Shown here: in pieces, positions 46,298 through 59,300 of the stretch
How positions within the stretch are numbered: position 1 is the stretch's first letter
How the letters are laid out: the number at the start of each line of letters is the position of its first letter
Assembly: GCA_030063045.1 (NCBI GenBank)
Contig: JAQSEB010000008.1
Location: 1,922,001 to 1,986,000 of the forward strand
DNA length: 64,000 bases
Direction of reading: 5' to 3'
From: Pratylenchus scribneri
Taxonomy: Eukaryota > Nematoda > Chromadorea > Rhabditida > Pratylenchidae
The notes under the pieces: model-generated
What the model was told of the DNA's origin: nothing
Seen by the model: the letters and a program-made list of their open reading frames with translations, nothing else
Databases searched by the model: none
Position numbers and translations under genes: made by a program

Positions 46298-49200
46298 TTA
46301 ATTTGTCTGGACATCATCCGCTTGGAAGAGGACCCTTTCAATGAGCGGTTTTTCTTTTGATTCTTCATCATATTCGCGCACAGTTTCGTTCTTCTTTTCC
46401 CGTTCGCTTTCATGAATCTCCAATTCCCCCAATTTTGAATGGTTTTCTCCCCCTTCAACATTTTTCGTCAAACCGGTTTCATTTCCATCAATTTTTGATG
46501 TCGAATTTGTGCCTTCATCTGCCGAAAATTCGACGGCATAAAATGCATTCGCCGAAGGTCCATCATCAAAGTCCATGCTGGATTCATCGATCCCATCGTC
46601 GGCTTCATCCCGAAGTTTTCGTTCGGCAGCTGCCCCTTGAAATCGGCTTCCCTCCACTTCCATGCAAATTCCCTTAATTATTTATATTTTATTATTTTTG
46701 CAATTTATCATTATTCCTTTACCTTGTCCTTTCTGTCTTCAATGTCATCAATTCGTAGTTCATATCCGGGACGACATTGACAAGTTAGGCTTTTTTCGCT
46801 ACAATATGAATTTGGCACTAAACATTGTTCTTCAACCACCACCGTGGCCAAACAGAATCCTCCAATTGTTCCATTTTCCCTATTTTCCACCGAATCCATG
46901 AACACAATTGACTATAATAAACAAATTAAACAATAATAAAATGTGATAATTTCGAACAGTCAAATCGTGGCAACGACCGGCGATATTCAAAAAACCCTCC
47001 GGACATTGCAGAATGCATTTGGACTCATGAATGAGTAAAGGTGTTGGGCATGAACAATAGCCCTTCACACAACTGGTTCCATTTGTCCGTGCCAAACATT
47101 GACTGTCCCATTCACAACCGGGTTGGCCAACGAAGAACACTTTAAATGAAATGAAAACAATATATTTTTTCCAAAAATGGATTCACTTCTCTTGCAATAT
47201 CCCCCAATATTTATCATATAATTTGGGCATCCATTCATTTTTCCCATCATTTGATGGGTTTCGCTCAAATTTGTTACCGCCGATTGAATTGAAATTGTCG
47301 CATTTCCCTCCTCTGAATTCTTCCCATTTTCCACAACTCTTGCCGGTGAAAATTGCGGGCCGAATGGATTATTTCCTGCCGATGGGTGCATCGGAATGGC
47401 CAACATTTTCTGCTGATTTTCCTCATCCAAAAGTGACAAGGCTGTATTTGCCCGGAACACCACTTGATTATCCAAAGGGACTGTGGTACAACAATGCGCA
47501 TTTCGACCATCTGGGAAATTTGAATAGCAAGTGAATCCGTTTGGACATCTGGCAATTGCGGAACAAGAATGGCCTAAACCAGTTTGGTCCAAAAGTGGTT
47601 TGCTCAAAGGAGGGCAGCTGGCAACAAACAAGGATTGTGGTTGCATTTGAATTTGACCACTATAATTGGCCATCATCCTCATCATTGGTGGCTGAATCTG
47701 CTGCTGAATTTGACCCATCAAATTGTTATTGGATGTGGCTGCTGCTGCCGACGGAGAACCACCATAATTGGCATAAACATTTTGAAGGGCGGCGGTGGCC
47801 AATACCTCTGCCTGGCTTTGCTGCTGCTGCTGTTGGTATTGTTGGTACATTTGTTGTTGCTGTTGTTGGCCATATCCACTATTTTGTTGTTGTATTTGTG
47901 TTGGTTGTTGCTGATCCATTCCACTGCCTCCACATCCTCCACCGGCATTCGCCATCGTTGATTGTTGTTGTTGTTGTTGACTTCTTTGATGGAATTGAAG
48001 TTGTTGTTGTTGTTGAATTTGTTGGTTCATCAATGCCGCTGTTGCCTGTTGTTGTTGCCATTGTTGTTGGGGATTGATAGATGCAGCAATTTGGCGAGGA
48101 GGAAATGCGGCGGCTGCCCCAATGGAAGGATTCAAAGGACGCAAAATGCCTCCAAAACGATGGGCAGAATCGACGGGGGCACAACAGAAGGAATTCTGCT
48201 TTTCCGCCGAATACACACATTGATAGGCTCCATTGGTTGTTGGACACGGACTCAATGCCATATGGCAAGTTGGTGGAGCAATAAAATCATCGGCCGCCGC
48301 ATTCAACCCATTCCCAGTAAAGGGAATTTGCCCTGGAGGGCAAAAGCCATCATAACGATTGTCCAAAGCCATTGAGCAGCAAACATGAGTATTGGCCAAT
48401 GTGGACCTTTTGCAACGATATCCAAGTGGACAAGTCTGTTGGGAAAGGATTAATATTAATTTGGGATGGACTACCTCCATTGTTGGATCACAAATTTGAT
48501 TTTTTGCTGTTGCTAAAATGAGAATATTTGTTTTAAAATGATATTCGGCATAAACCAGGATCAATGTATCCAAATCCATTTACACATTCCGGTGTACTAT
48601 GTTCCGGTGTTGAACAGCATAAATGTTGATTTCCACCATTCCATGATGCACTGCATTCATAACCACTCGGACAGCTTCGTTTGCTCCCGGATGGACAGGC
48701 CAATGGCCTTTTTCCATATAAATAAGGTGAACGACCGGATGGGCATTGCAATTGATTGGTTCGCATTCGGCAACAAATTGCGCGATCTTTTGAGCCTTCG
48801 CAACTGCAAAATGCGACGATGATGATGAATCGGGGGAGGGAATATTACGTGTATCCATCTGGACAATTGTTGGCCATCCAATTACAGCCCAATGGTTTCC
48901 TCGACCCTTCAACCAAGAATGGGGATGCGCCTGCAGGGCATCGATCCCATGCAGGGCAACAATACTCAAGGGAAAATGTTGTTTAATTAATTAATTTTAT
49001 TTCATTCTCACATAATTTTCATCGGTGCCCAATTCGCATTCAAATTCCTCCGGACATTCTTCATCCCTTTCCGTTGAACATTGTTGGGGCACTCGACTGC
49101 CCAACGCAAAATAGGGCAATGAACCATCTTTTGCGCATTTCGGCACCATTTTTGGCACTGCACTTCCTATGCCACCTTTTGAATATGAATGATGTTTTGG

Positions 49201-52200
49201 GGAAGATGAAGAGGAGGAAGATGATGATGAGGATGAAGAATGGTCTCCTTTTGAAGAGACAAATCCTATGGAGATTGGACTGTCCCTGGGCATACAGCAA
49301 ATTTCGATGCCAGGCAATGATGAACGGGAACATTGGGAACCTTCAGGACAGCCGGCTTCTTCTTCGCCACAAGTCAACACCTTTTGGATTATTATGAATT
49401 AACCAATATTTTGATTTTACTTTACTTGTTTTGGGGCAATATAAACTGGTTTTCGGCTCTTTTTCCCACATTTTGGTTGAACTTTACAGCAAATGCCCTT
49501 GGCCCCATCATTGCCAATGCAAATATAGCCAAGGGGACAAGCTTGAATTTGATTGACAATGCAACGTTCTCCGTTGGATAGAAGGCCACTTGGGCATTTG
49601 GGGACGGCAGCAGCGTAGCGAACGAATGCGGCGGATTGGGCGGCACCAAGTTTGCTCAACAATGAGGACATTGCCCTTCGCTTGGCAGCCGAAACTGCGC
49701 TAACAACCGCCGAAGTGAATGAACCAATTCGGGAACTGAAAATGAATGGATTTGGTTAATCCATAGCACAAAATGCTCACAGTTTTTGTGGGACCGAACT
49801 TCCCGAACAGCACATATAAAATCCGGGCACATTTGCGGATTGAAGGCATTGGAATCCATCCGGGCAATTGTCATCATCGGGAAGACAGGCAACATTGGAA
49901 TCAGAGCCGGGAATGAGGTAGGCGGTTCGTCCATTTGGGCATTGGGCCACCGAAGTGCAACAAAGCCATTCGCCTTGTGCGGATTGAACGCAGGATGAAC
50001 CCTCAGGGCAAGGTCGGGGCTGGCCCTGGGCACATCGTTTTGTGCCGGAAGGAATGAGGAATGGGGCCATCCCTCGCGGGCATTCCCCATCCCTTCGAAT
50101 GCACATTTGTTCGCATGCCTCTCGATCGGCGAATCGATTTGGAGTGCCCCCACATCCGGAATATTCAAATGGTAAACAGCCTTCGGCGGCATCGTAATAC
50201 CTAATTTTGGGGGAATAATTTTACCATTTAATGCCAAATATTTGCATACCAATATGTTCCTGGCTTTTGGCTAAGGCAAGTATGCCCAATGCTCTTCGGA
50301 CTTGTGCATGCCGTCTCTTGATGAGGGCAACAATATCCCCTTGAATTGCACCAACTTCCACTCGGGCATTGAACATTTTGTGAGCATCGTTGTACATAAT
50401 CGCCTTCATCATTCAATGGGGCCACTCCATTGCAGGCTTTTCATTTTTTATTTGAACGGAATTATTTATTAATTTTCTGGGACTGACCACTTTTAACCGA
50501 TGGCATACATTGGGCTTCACATTGGCCTTTGCTCAGGAAATTATTCCCTGTTCCGCCGCATCCTTTAATTAAAATATTCTTCAAAGTATTTTTGGTATTT
50601 GTCAATGCCAATAATGAATACCTATTACCTAATATAAGTGCCTTCCTATTCATCCTACTGTACCGCCACTTCTTGTCTAATCGCCCCATCACCCTATCAA
50701 TCAAATATTGCCTCAATCCCCATTTTTAAACTCACTCTTTTTCCTCTCTTTATGTCTTTTACTACCCTCCACATTATTATCATAACTTCCCCACAATTAA
50801 TAAAGAATAATTTAAAGTTGATTCGCCTCTAATCCCTATCCCATTTATTGGGCCACTGGGGGCTTTTAGGCCTCCGGCGAAGGCACGTGGCAACTTTAAC
50901 CCTAGATTAGGACTACTTAATAGTAGTATAATATTATTTAATAATTTGATTGATTTTTATTCATCTTTTATAATTCCCCCCTTTACTTTACCATAATATT
51001 GGAATGGTTCGCATTGTCCTTTGTCCGCATTGTATTGAAAACGTTGAATTGTGAGGAATGTACCAAAACATGGAATTCCAGCTGAAACTGGTTCCCGGCA
51101 AATTTGTTCTATAAAATTACGTCAATTTTCCCTCATTTTGTCCTCCGTATTCACCTTGATTACTACAACACACAAAATTTTGTCCGAATCTTGGCTGAAC
51201 GCATCCGTAATGTGAAGGGCATGTGTCACTGGCCCCTTGTGGTTCTGCCCCCGGAGTACATGCAGCCAATGCTGGCCCCGCCCTCAGCCCAGTTCCTCCA
51301 TTTGGGCATTGGGATTCCAGGCAGAATCCTTCGCATTGCTCCAATGAATCAAAATTGTTGGAATTTCCGGCACATTGCGAAAATTGGAAAGAACGGCAAG
51401 AACCGGTGGAGCCGTCGAAATAGAATCTAGTGACCGCCGGCACACCTCTGGCCTGGCAGGGAATGCCCGAATCCTTGGGGAGGCCACAAACGTGTTCTTT
51501 TTTGGAATGGGAAATGGACGGAATTAGAAGGAATATTCAATTTACCCGGCGATGGACAACAATATTGATGGCCATTGTTGGCCACACATTGGAAATTATT
51601 TGGGCATGGATTTCCACTGGCCGAACAGGAAGTGACTCCGCCAAGGGGCATCCCAACGGGGCAAACGCCTACAAAAATATCGCAAATATTTGGGGTATAT
51701 TGAGCACCTTTGCTTGGGCAGCATCGTCCATTCCGGCATCCATAACCAATTGGGCATGGTTCGGAGGCGGAACACGGATTTGGTTGGCCTAAAGGGGCCT
51801 CCCCACCGCAAACATCAATTGGGGCATTGGATGTATCCGAACAGCAAATTCCAGTGTTGAACATTGAAGATTGGGTACAAATAAAGCCGGAAGGGCATGA
51901 AAGAGATTCAGCCGAATTGCATTGAACATGGGAACCAGTGGATGGATGGACAAAACCAGCTAATGGATATTGGGGATTAATTTTGGATTTGGAAGGAGGG
52001 GAGGGGGACCAGAATTGGCGGGGCAGCCAAAATCACGGCCACAGCATCGAGTGAATGTGCCGCCCACCAAATTGCACCCAAATCCGGTGGGACAGCCGGA
52101 AGGCGAGGAAAGGGCACAAGTTTTTGGTAAACCGGTCAACGGTTCAAAGAAAGTGACTTGGTTGCCGGCACAAAGTGTGCCCTCCTGGATTAGATCAACG

Positions 52201-52802
52201 GCCGTTTGGCAACAATATGAAGTGCCAGTTCGTTGATGGAGAGTGCACAAATAACCTTACAAAAATAGGAATAATTAATTAATTGATGGATGTTTATTGG
52301 ACCATCTGGGCAACTGGAAATTGTTGGATTGCAAACCACTGGAGCGCCCAATTTGGTCATTGGGATTCCACCGGAACAAATGTCATCTAACCAAAAATGA
52401 ATAAATTGAACTCGAAAGTGAAAAGGACACACCCGGTGCCTGAAATTGTGGCATTTTAATGATTGCTTCTTCATCAACATTTTTTGGGGTTGCAGATCCC
52501 TCTTTTGGGTCGTCATTTTCGCCCACTTTCGATGGGGAATATTGTAACCGATCCGGTGAAAATGATGAAAAGTCCGGCCCAATTGGTGCCGGCTCACATT
52601 CCAACATTTCCACATTGAATCTTTTGCCAGAGGGACAATCCCTTTTGGCCAATGTGCCATCCGTATTGCAATAAAGGTAGGAGGTATTGACGGCTGGATG
52701 TGGCTTTTTTGTGAATTCTTTTGGATCACATCTTTCCATTCGAGATAATTGGCCAAAAGTGGAATGCCAAAGGAGGAGGAGGAAAAGAAGCAAATTGGCC
52801 AT
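46298..52802 (-). CDS. Large secreted cysteine-rich protein: chitin-binding-like, lustrin/EB repeats, three Kunitz domains, polyGln
   Basis: Starts with signal peptide MANLLLFLLLLWHSTFG. Next is a peritrophin-like Cys module (CDPKEFTKKPHPAVNTSYLYC, DCPSGKRFNVEMLEC). Many lustrin/EB-type modules follow, each with CPxGxxC and a closing CC (e.g. GCPTGFGCNL...FTRCCG; PCPIGYGCRNGRCC). Three Kunitz domains: about 51290-51480 (VTRFYFDGSTGSCRSFQF, NSNNFDSLEQCEGFC), 50540-51110 (IQRFQYNADKGQCEPFQYYG, then GCGGTGNNFLSKGQCEAQC after an intron), and 50090-50290 (YYDAAEGCLPFEYSGCGG). Further modules and a polyGln segment (47640-48080) lead to an acidic tail ending at TAA 46298-46300. Related nematode proteins occur in cuticle, eggshell or other extracellular matrix; the Kunitz domains could inhibit serine proteases. 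Roughly 1,700-1,900 residues. Confidence 0.85.
47640..48080 (-). repeat. CAA/CAG tract encoding polyGln
   Basis: Within the cysteine-rich gene, runs of CAA/CAG on the minus strand give Gln-rich blocks separated by Ala, Met, Gly and Tyr residues. Open frames on the opposite strand here (Val/Leu-rich) are mirror effects. Confidence 0.9.
50601..50922 (+). repeat. Dispersed intron repeat, copy 4
   Basis: Left end GTCAATGCCAATAATG, body with TCATCCTACTGTACCGCC and CTATCAATCAAATATTG, right end CCTAGATTAGGAC. It lies in the intron that splits the second Kunitz domain of the cysteine-rich gene. Confidence 0.85.
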
Positions 52803-53359
52803 TTTTGTGGCCTAAAGGGGAGAACAATCGTGACAATTGGCCAATGAATTGGATTGGGATGGGAGAGGGGGGGTGAGATGACCTTGATTTGGATTGGGAA
52901 AAAGATGGGGACTGATCGATGGGAGCACAAAAACAATGGGAGGAAAAGATGCGCGGGAATTGTGGCCAAAGGGTCAGCATGAAGGAAAATCGGCCGCCGA
53001 TGGTTCTTCTTGACCATTGCGCACCCGGTGCTATTTTTACTCGCCCCGGGGGCTAATCTGGGCTGCCCCATTCCTTTCGGACAGTCAACCCATTCCTCAG
53101 AGGCTGGCGGCGACGGCCCATTCATTCATCATCCAACAATCCCCCCTCCCATCCACAATATTTGCAAAAGGCTAAAAGTGCTCCAGTCAAAAGGGATTGG
53201 GGAATGTGGGTGGTTGGGTTGGTTATGGAAGGGGACAAATACTAAATGGATTGAGTGGATTTGTTTGGAGCAGAAGAAAAGGCCAAAATGAGGGCAATGA
53301 ATGAATGACCCATTAGAGGGCTTTATTATGCGATTAGCCATTCATTTATTTGGGCAAAA
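52803..53359. other. Intergenic, 0.55 kb
   Basis: Probable upstream region of the cysteine-rich gene. A GC-richer block at about 52985-53130 has open frames but no recognisable content. Confidence 0.4.
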
Positions 53360-54997
53360 TCAATATGGACTAATTTTTTGATCATCATAATCCTCATCTT
53401 CTTCTTCTTCCAGCCTTTCTTTGCTCTTTGCCTTCCCTGCAGGCGATGATGATCCACCACTCGAAGAAATGAATGTTCGTCCTCTTCCATTAGACGATAA
53501 TTCATCCTGATAATGTTTTTGCCTCAATTTTGATTCCTTGGCTGCCATTCCAAATGATTTGCCCACACTGGTTTGGTAAAGTTCTGAACGAGATTGATGA
53601 AATGCTGTCAATGCCATTGATGCCCAAGAGCCTTTCCTATTCATCCTACTGTACCCCCACTTTTTGCCTAATCGCCCCACCACTCTATCAATCAAATATT
53701 GCCTCAATCTGCCTTTTTAAGCCCAGCCCTTTTTCTTCTCCTACTGTTCTTTTACCCTTTAAATTATCAAATTTTCCCGCACAATTAATAAAGAATAATA
53801 AGTGATTTTCTCGTTTATCTTTATCCCATTCATTAGGCCATTGGCGGGGCGAAGTTCTCATCCAAAACTCTTTAACCCTAGATTAGGACGAATAAATGTC
53901 AATTTATGTACCTGTTAAATGGCCAGAATATCCCGGCGTTGGAATATCCTCTTCCCTCGCCGATGCCATTCCTTTCCCAATTGAACATTTTGTTGGTGTT
54001 TCCTGTCCAATCAAAATTCTCATTTCCTTTTCATGAACAAATTCAAAATTACCAATGGGGCACTTTCCGCCTCCCTTCTGCCACTGCCACTGGCCAATTC
54101 CACCTCCGGTTCATTTTCATATGGCAAAATTGTTGGTTCACTTTTCCTTTGCATTTCACTCCATTTCCCTCCTTCAATTGCCTTTTTGTGCGCCCTCAAA
54201 TTCTTCAATGCTTGTCCTTCGCTCCACCAACCCGGCTGAATGTTCGCAAATGCGTCCATTGCCCGCCGATGCTGTCCTTCACAAATTCCATTCATTTCGG
54301 CTGCTTCTGCTGAATATTTTAATTTCATTCAATGTTCCCAATTAATTTACCCTCCATTTCCCCCTTCTTTTCATTTGTTGGATTCATTGTTCGGGTCGAA
54401 TTGGCCTCTTCTTCCTCTTGGCCCAATGATTGGCTGCTTGTTTTTACACTTTTCCTACTCGATGATTTTTTACTCCTTCCTCCGCTTGAACTCGCCGATT
54501 TAAGGGGCATTGAGGCAACGGAAGTGGTCGCCGAAGTTTGTCGAATAATTCTCCTCGTTTTATTCTGCTCCATTTTCGGCATTTGTTCATTTGAATTTGA
54601 ATGCCTCGAGGCCATCATCATCCTCTTTTCCTCCTCCATTCCTTCTTCTCCTTTTTCTTCTTCTTCTTCTTTTCCAAATTCATCCTCCAATTTCATTCCT
54701 TTTTCAATTTCATCCACTAACATTTCTTCATCTTCCATCATCATCTCTTCATCCGCTTCCATATTCTTCCTCCTCCTCCCTTTTCTTCCTTCCTTTTCAA
54801 TTCTTCTTCCCTCCTCTTCCCCTCCTTCAATTCCATTCCCCTTCTTCCTATTCCTATGCCATGATCGACTTCTCCTTGAATTCGTCCCGATCACCCATTT
54901 TTCGCCGGGAATATGTCCAGTATAACCTAATTGGAATAATTCATCGATTGGTTAGGCAAAAAAGACCTGTGATTGGCGACAATGAGCGATAGGACAT
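53360..54997 (-). CDS. CIMIP2/FAM166-like protein with two PGYxGH-type motifs
   Basis: Five exons give about 400 residues. The first tiny exon reads MSYRSLSPIT and joins in phase to GYTGHIPGEKWVIGTNSRRS. A long charged middle (54351-54860; EEEGRRIEKEGRKGRRRK, EEEEEKGEEGMEEEKR) is followed by a Ser-rich block, a helical part (AEAAEMNGICEGQHRRAMDA) and a second motif DIPTPGYSGHLTAFHQSRSE + LYQTSVGKSFG. The PGYxG...(G)KSFG layout resembles the motif of FAM166/CIMIP2 ciliary proteins, which bind inside microtubule doublets. The match is short, so the assignment is tentative. The last exon starts right at the end of a dispersed repeat and ends with acidic EEEEDEDYDD. Confidence 0.6.
53607..53895 (+). 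repeat. Dispersed intron repeat, copy 5, filling a whole intron
   Basis: Left end GTCAATGCCATTGATGCCC, right end CCTAGATTAGGAC. On the minus strand the intron acceptor (ATTGACAG) is formed at the repeat's very end, and the donor GTACAT lies about 25 bp outside the other end. Confidence 0.88.
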
Positions 54998-56379
54998 TTT
55001 TTGGTGGTTTTTGAACTTGGCCACCGGCGGACAAAACAATGAAGAGGACAAAAAGGAAGAAAGAGGAAGAGTTTTGGCAATTTTGAGGGTGGAAGAATGC
55101 CACCGGTGGATTCCATCGTCGTAATTTTGGGAGCCAAGGAGGGGGAGGCGGTCATAGGCCAAATTGGCTACCAAGCAACAAAAAGATGGAAAGGGGAGCC
55201 GGGATTGGAGGAATTTTGGGTGTACCGGAAGAATGCAAGGAATCCAAATTGCACGGACCAATTTTTGGGAATGCCGCCCATTCATCATAAAATAAATTTT
55301 AAAAAATATATTCTTAATCGGATGGAATAAAATGATTGGAAAATAATTTTTTGATGGAAATTAATTTAAAATGGCCAAAAATATAACGGCCATAAATGGC
55401 AAATTCAAAACATTCAATTCAATTTCACAAAAATATGCCTAAATATTTCCTCTTTTGTTTTTTTTTTGCAACTCTCGTTGACAATCATCCAAAATTTATT
55501 CGTTGCTATTATTTTTGCGCATTCCATTGGAAAGAATCAACTTCAAAAAATGGAAAAGAGAATTGGCCCGAATGGGTGGATGGAGGCTGAAAACAAAGGG
55601 GAATTTGCCTGCATGGAAATATGGCAAAATGGCTCAATGGCATCCTTCCCCTATTTTGTTCAATTTTCCCACGCGCCCCGCCAAATTTGTCCCCTCCAAG
55701 GGCCTATTCATTCCCCTTTCCCACTCACTCATCAGGGGAAATGCCAAAATCGACTTTCACAAAAATATGCTTCAAGAAATCCTCTAATAATTTTTTCTTT
55801 TCTTTCCCTTGGCTTAATTTCATTGTTCAAACATCATTTACAATAAATAAACCGTTCCCCTTTTCCTTTTCTGCACTTCCCCTCCAACTATTCCCTTCAA
55901 TTCCTCATTTTTTGCCCAAATCGGTCGCCCACCGGGCAATCTGAAACCGAGGATATCCTTTTCCGCCTCGCCCCTTTTTGGTGCCCTTTTGCCAATGCCG
56001 CATTTCTTGTTTGGCCAATTTGCTTGGTTTGGCCAATAGGCGGGGATTTAATATTCCCTTGGCCCTTATCCTTCCCCCCTTTTTTGCGTTGGCCCTCCAA
56101 CCGAGTGGGGTAATTTCCCCGTCCAACCAGCCATCATTTACAGCCACCAACCCATCCATCCCCCTTCACATTCATATTTGTGGGAGAATGAGCCGGCACC
56201 CCTTTTTTGGTTGAAGAGGACAAGGGTATTTGGTGGGAGGCCCACGCATTTTTGTGGCATTCCAGCCGATTGGCCCAGGAAATCCTAAATCCTCCAGACT
56301 CCTCCATCCATTCTTTTTTCCATTTTCCCGCTTTATTCCAAAATATTCTTGCCCTAAAGGTGAATAATAATTGGGCATC
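54998..56379. other. Divergent intergenic region upstream of CIMIP2-like gene and VMAT
   Basis: 1.4 kb with no supported gene. A plus-strand frame at 55097-55330 (77 residues, beginning MPPVDSIVVILGAKEGEA) has no family match; it could be a small gene or chance. C/T-rich simple sequence is frequent. It likely holds promoters of both flanking genes. Confidence 0.4.
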
Positions 56380-59300
56380 ATGGATTTGCTTGCCAATTTT
56401 GTGCAAAAATATCGCCAAAATCGGCGAATGCTCCTTGGCATTGTTTATGTTGCACTTTTCCTTGATAATATGCTACTCACAACCGTGGTATATATGAATT
56501 TATGTAGATAATATTCATTCAAATCAACCAAAAAGAACATTGTGACTGAAACTTGAAAGGGGGAAATGTAATTGTAATCATATCAAATAAATTGAATATA
56601 AATTAATATTTTTCCTTTCATTCAATATCAATCCCAAATGTGCTGCTTTTTATTCAGGTTCCAATCATCCCAGAATATCTTCTCCGTATCCAGCATCCAA
56701 ATAATACGGAAATGTTACTTCACGATCGTTTCGATGATTTGCCTCCAGCCTCCTCATCGGCGGAATTTGATGGAAACAGACGAAAACGGCAATTTGAATG
56801 GGACAGTGCGGATTGGGATAAATTGGGAGAAGAGGAGGATGAGGATGAAGGGCAAATAAGGAGGAAGGTGGAAAATGGATAGGGAAAACATATTTTTCGG
56901 ATTAATTAAGATAAAGTCAAAAGGGGGAAGGAAAAGTGGACAGAAGGGAAGAAATGGGGGAATGAGGACAAAAACGACAACAATGGCCAATAATAATGAA
57001 GAAGATTATGAGGCATTGCCAGATGAATTGACAATTGGATTCCAGGTTGAGGATAACCGGAACAATATGTTCAAAAAGGATTAAATTTGTTCAGGGCGGA
57101 GAGGAAGATGCGAATTTCTTTGTTCGGCCAATGTCCGAATCAACAATGAAAAAGAAGAATCGAACGAGAAGTAATCGAGAACGGATTAGGGCGGAAAAAG
57201 AGAAGGAAAGGCATGAAATATTGGCCGAGGAGAATATCCATGTTGGGCTGATGTTCGGCTCAAAAGCCCTAATCCAAGTTATTGCCAATCCAATGTGAAT
57301 TTATTTATTATTTTCTTTAATTCATTTAATTTCATTTCATTAGGGTTGGCCCATTAACAAATAAGTGAGTCATAAATTCAATGCCCTACAAATTCCAAAT
57401 CCCTTTATTAGAATTGGTTATACCTTGCCAATGTTCGCCGGTAATTCCCCCCTCCCCTTTCATTTATTCCCCACCCATTCATAAGGTTTTGCCATAATGT
57501 TCCTTTCGACCCTTTTATTCGCTTTTGGCGGCTCATTCGGCACACTTTGGCTGGCACGTGCCCTTCAGGGCGTTGGATCGGCGTGCACAAGCACATCCGG
57601 GATGGGAATGTTGGCCCAGGCATATCCGGATGATGCCGAAAGAGGAAGTGCCATGGGAATTGCGTTGGGCGGTTTGGCATTGGGCGTGTTGGTTGGGCCA
57701 CCTTATGGAGGGTGAAGGAGACAATTTTAAGGAGAATTTTATTTATTCTTTGATAGATTACTTTATGAATGGGCAGGCAAAGAATTGCCATTCATTTTGT
57801 TGGCCATTCTTGCATTAATGGATGGAAGTGAATTCACAAAAATAATTGTCAATTTGTGCCAATTTCCCATTAGCCCTTCAATTTATGCTACTTCAACCAA
57901 AAGTGGATCGAGGTGAGCCAGAGGGCACGGCCATAATGGAATTGGCCAAAGATCCGTACATTGTGGTGGCTGCCGGTCAGCGAATAATTTCCCCTTATTA
58001 ATATTTTATTCCATCTTTTTAGGCTCCATCACCATTGGCAATTTGGGTATTTTTTGGTTGAAAATTGAATATATTTTGAATGAATATTCCCTTTGGGCAT
58101 TGCAATGCTGGAACCATCATTGCCACTTTGGATGATGGAAAGTTGGTCGGCGACTTCATTTGAAAGGGGTGCCGCATTCTTGGTTGGTTTCATTCAGGGA
58201 AAATGCCATCTTTTGCCGCATTTAAAATTATTTCAGCCGGCTTCCATCTCATATTTAATTGGCACAAACATTTTTGGCCCTTTGGCCCACAAAATTGGCC
58301 GGTTAATTCCCCTCCCAAATCAATCAATCAATCAATCATTTTTATTTTAATTTCAGTTGGCTCAGTTCCTTCATTGGCCTTGTTGTCATTGGTTTTTGCC
58401 TCATTGCGGTTTATATTTATATCCCCTCTTCTCCATTTTGTTCCATTTTCCTTCATTTTTGTAGATTCCTTCAGCCGAATCCGTTTATGGCCTAATTATT
58501 CCCAATTTTTGCATGGGTTTTTCCATCGGTTTCCACCACCCCCCCCCCTCTCTTTAATTTTTGCCCTCCTCATCCAAAAAGGGATGATCGATGCTTCAAT
58601 GTTCCCAATGATGGGATATATTGTTGATGTTCGCCATGTTGGTCAGTCCATCCCCCACAATTAAATTCCATTTTATAATTCATTAAAAGGGGTTTATGGA
58701 TCCATTTATGCGATTGCGGATGCCGCCTTCTGTTTTGCATTTTTCCTTGGCCCATTCTTCAGTGGTCCCCTTGTTCGCAGTGTTGGATTCCCAACGTCCG
58801 TTTTTTTAAATGGGGATTTTCCCTAAATAAATTTACTGTACACAGGATGATGTACATGATTGCCGCCATCAATTTCATTTATGCCCCTTTGATGTTTTTC
58901 CTTCGCCTCGTTCCATCTCGACAACCGGAACAGGCAAAAATAATCGGGATATGGTCAACTGGGCGACGTCCCAAGTGGGCGACGAACGACGATGCTTGTA
59001 GCTAATTATGGGCTAAACCGATATTGGTAATTTTGGTATCAAATTAAAGAATGCATCTTCTGGATATCGAGAGATATAAAATTTATTTGGTTTGATTAAG
59101 ATTTGGCGGAATTTTGTCCAAAAAAACGTGAAAAATTCGCAAATTTATAATCGTAGCCTTATTTAATGGTTTTTTAAGTAAAACTCTGCTAATTCTGAAC
59201 CAAACCGAATAAATTTTATATCTATCAATAGCCAGTAGTGCGCTCTTTAATTTGGTACCAAAATCATCAATATCAGTTTAGTCCAATGAGCTACAAGCGC

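Noticed and set aside
47541..48077. A 178-residue plus-strand open frame rich in Val and Leu
   Set aside because: It is the mirror of the polyGln tract of the minus-strand cysteine-rich gene; no splice or start support.
52190..53125. A 311-residue minus-strand open frame
   Set aside because: Only its end (about 52190-52382) coincides with a real exon of the cysteine-rich gene; the rest runs out of frame through the first exon and the intergenic region.
54332..54925. Plus-strand open frame of 197 residues rich in Ser, Phe and Pro
   Set aside because: Antisense to the charged Glu/Lys/Arg-rich exon of the CIMIP2-like gene, whose frame joins neighbouring exons in phase.
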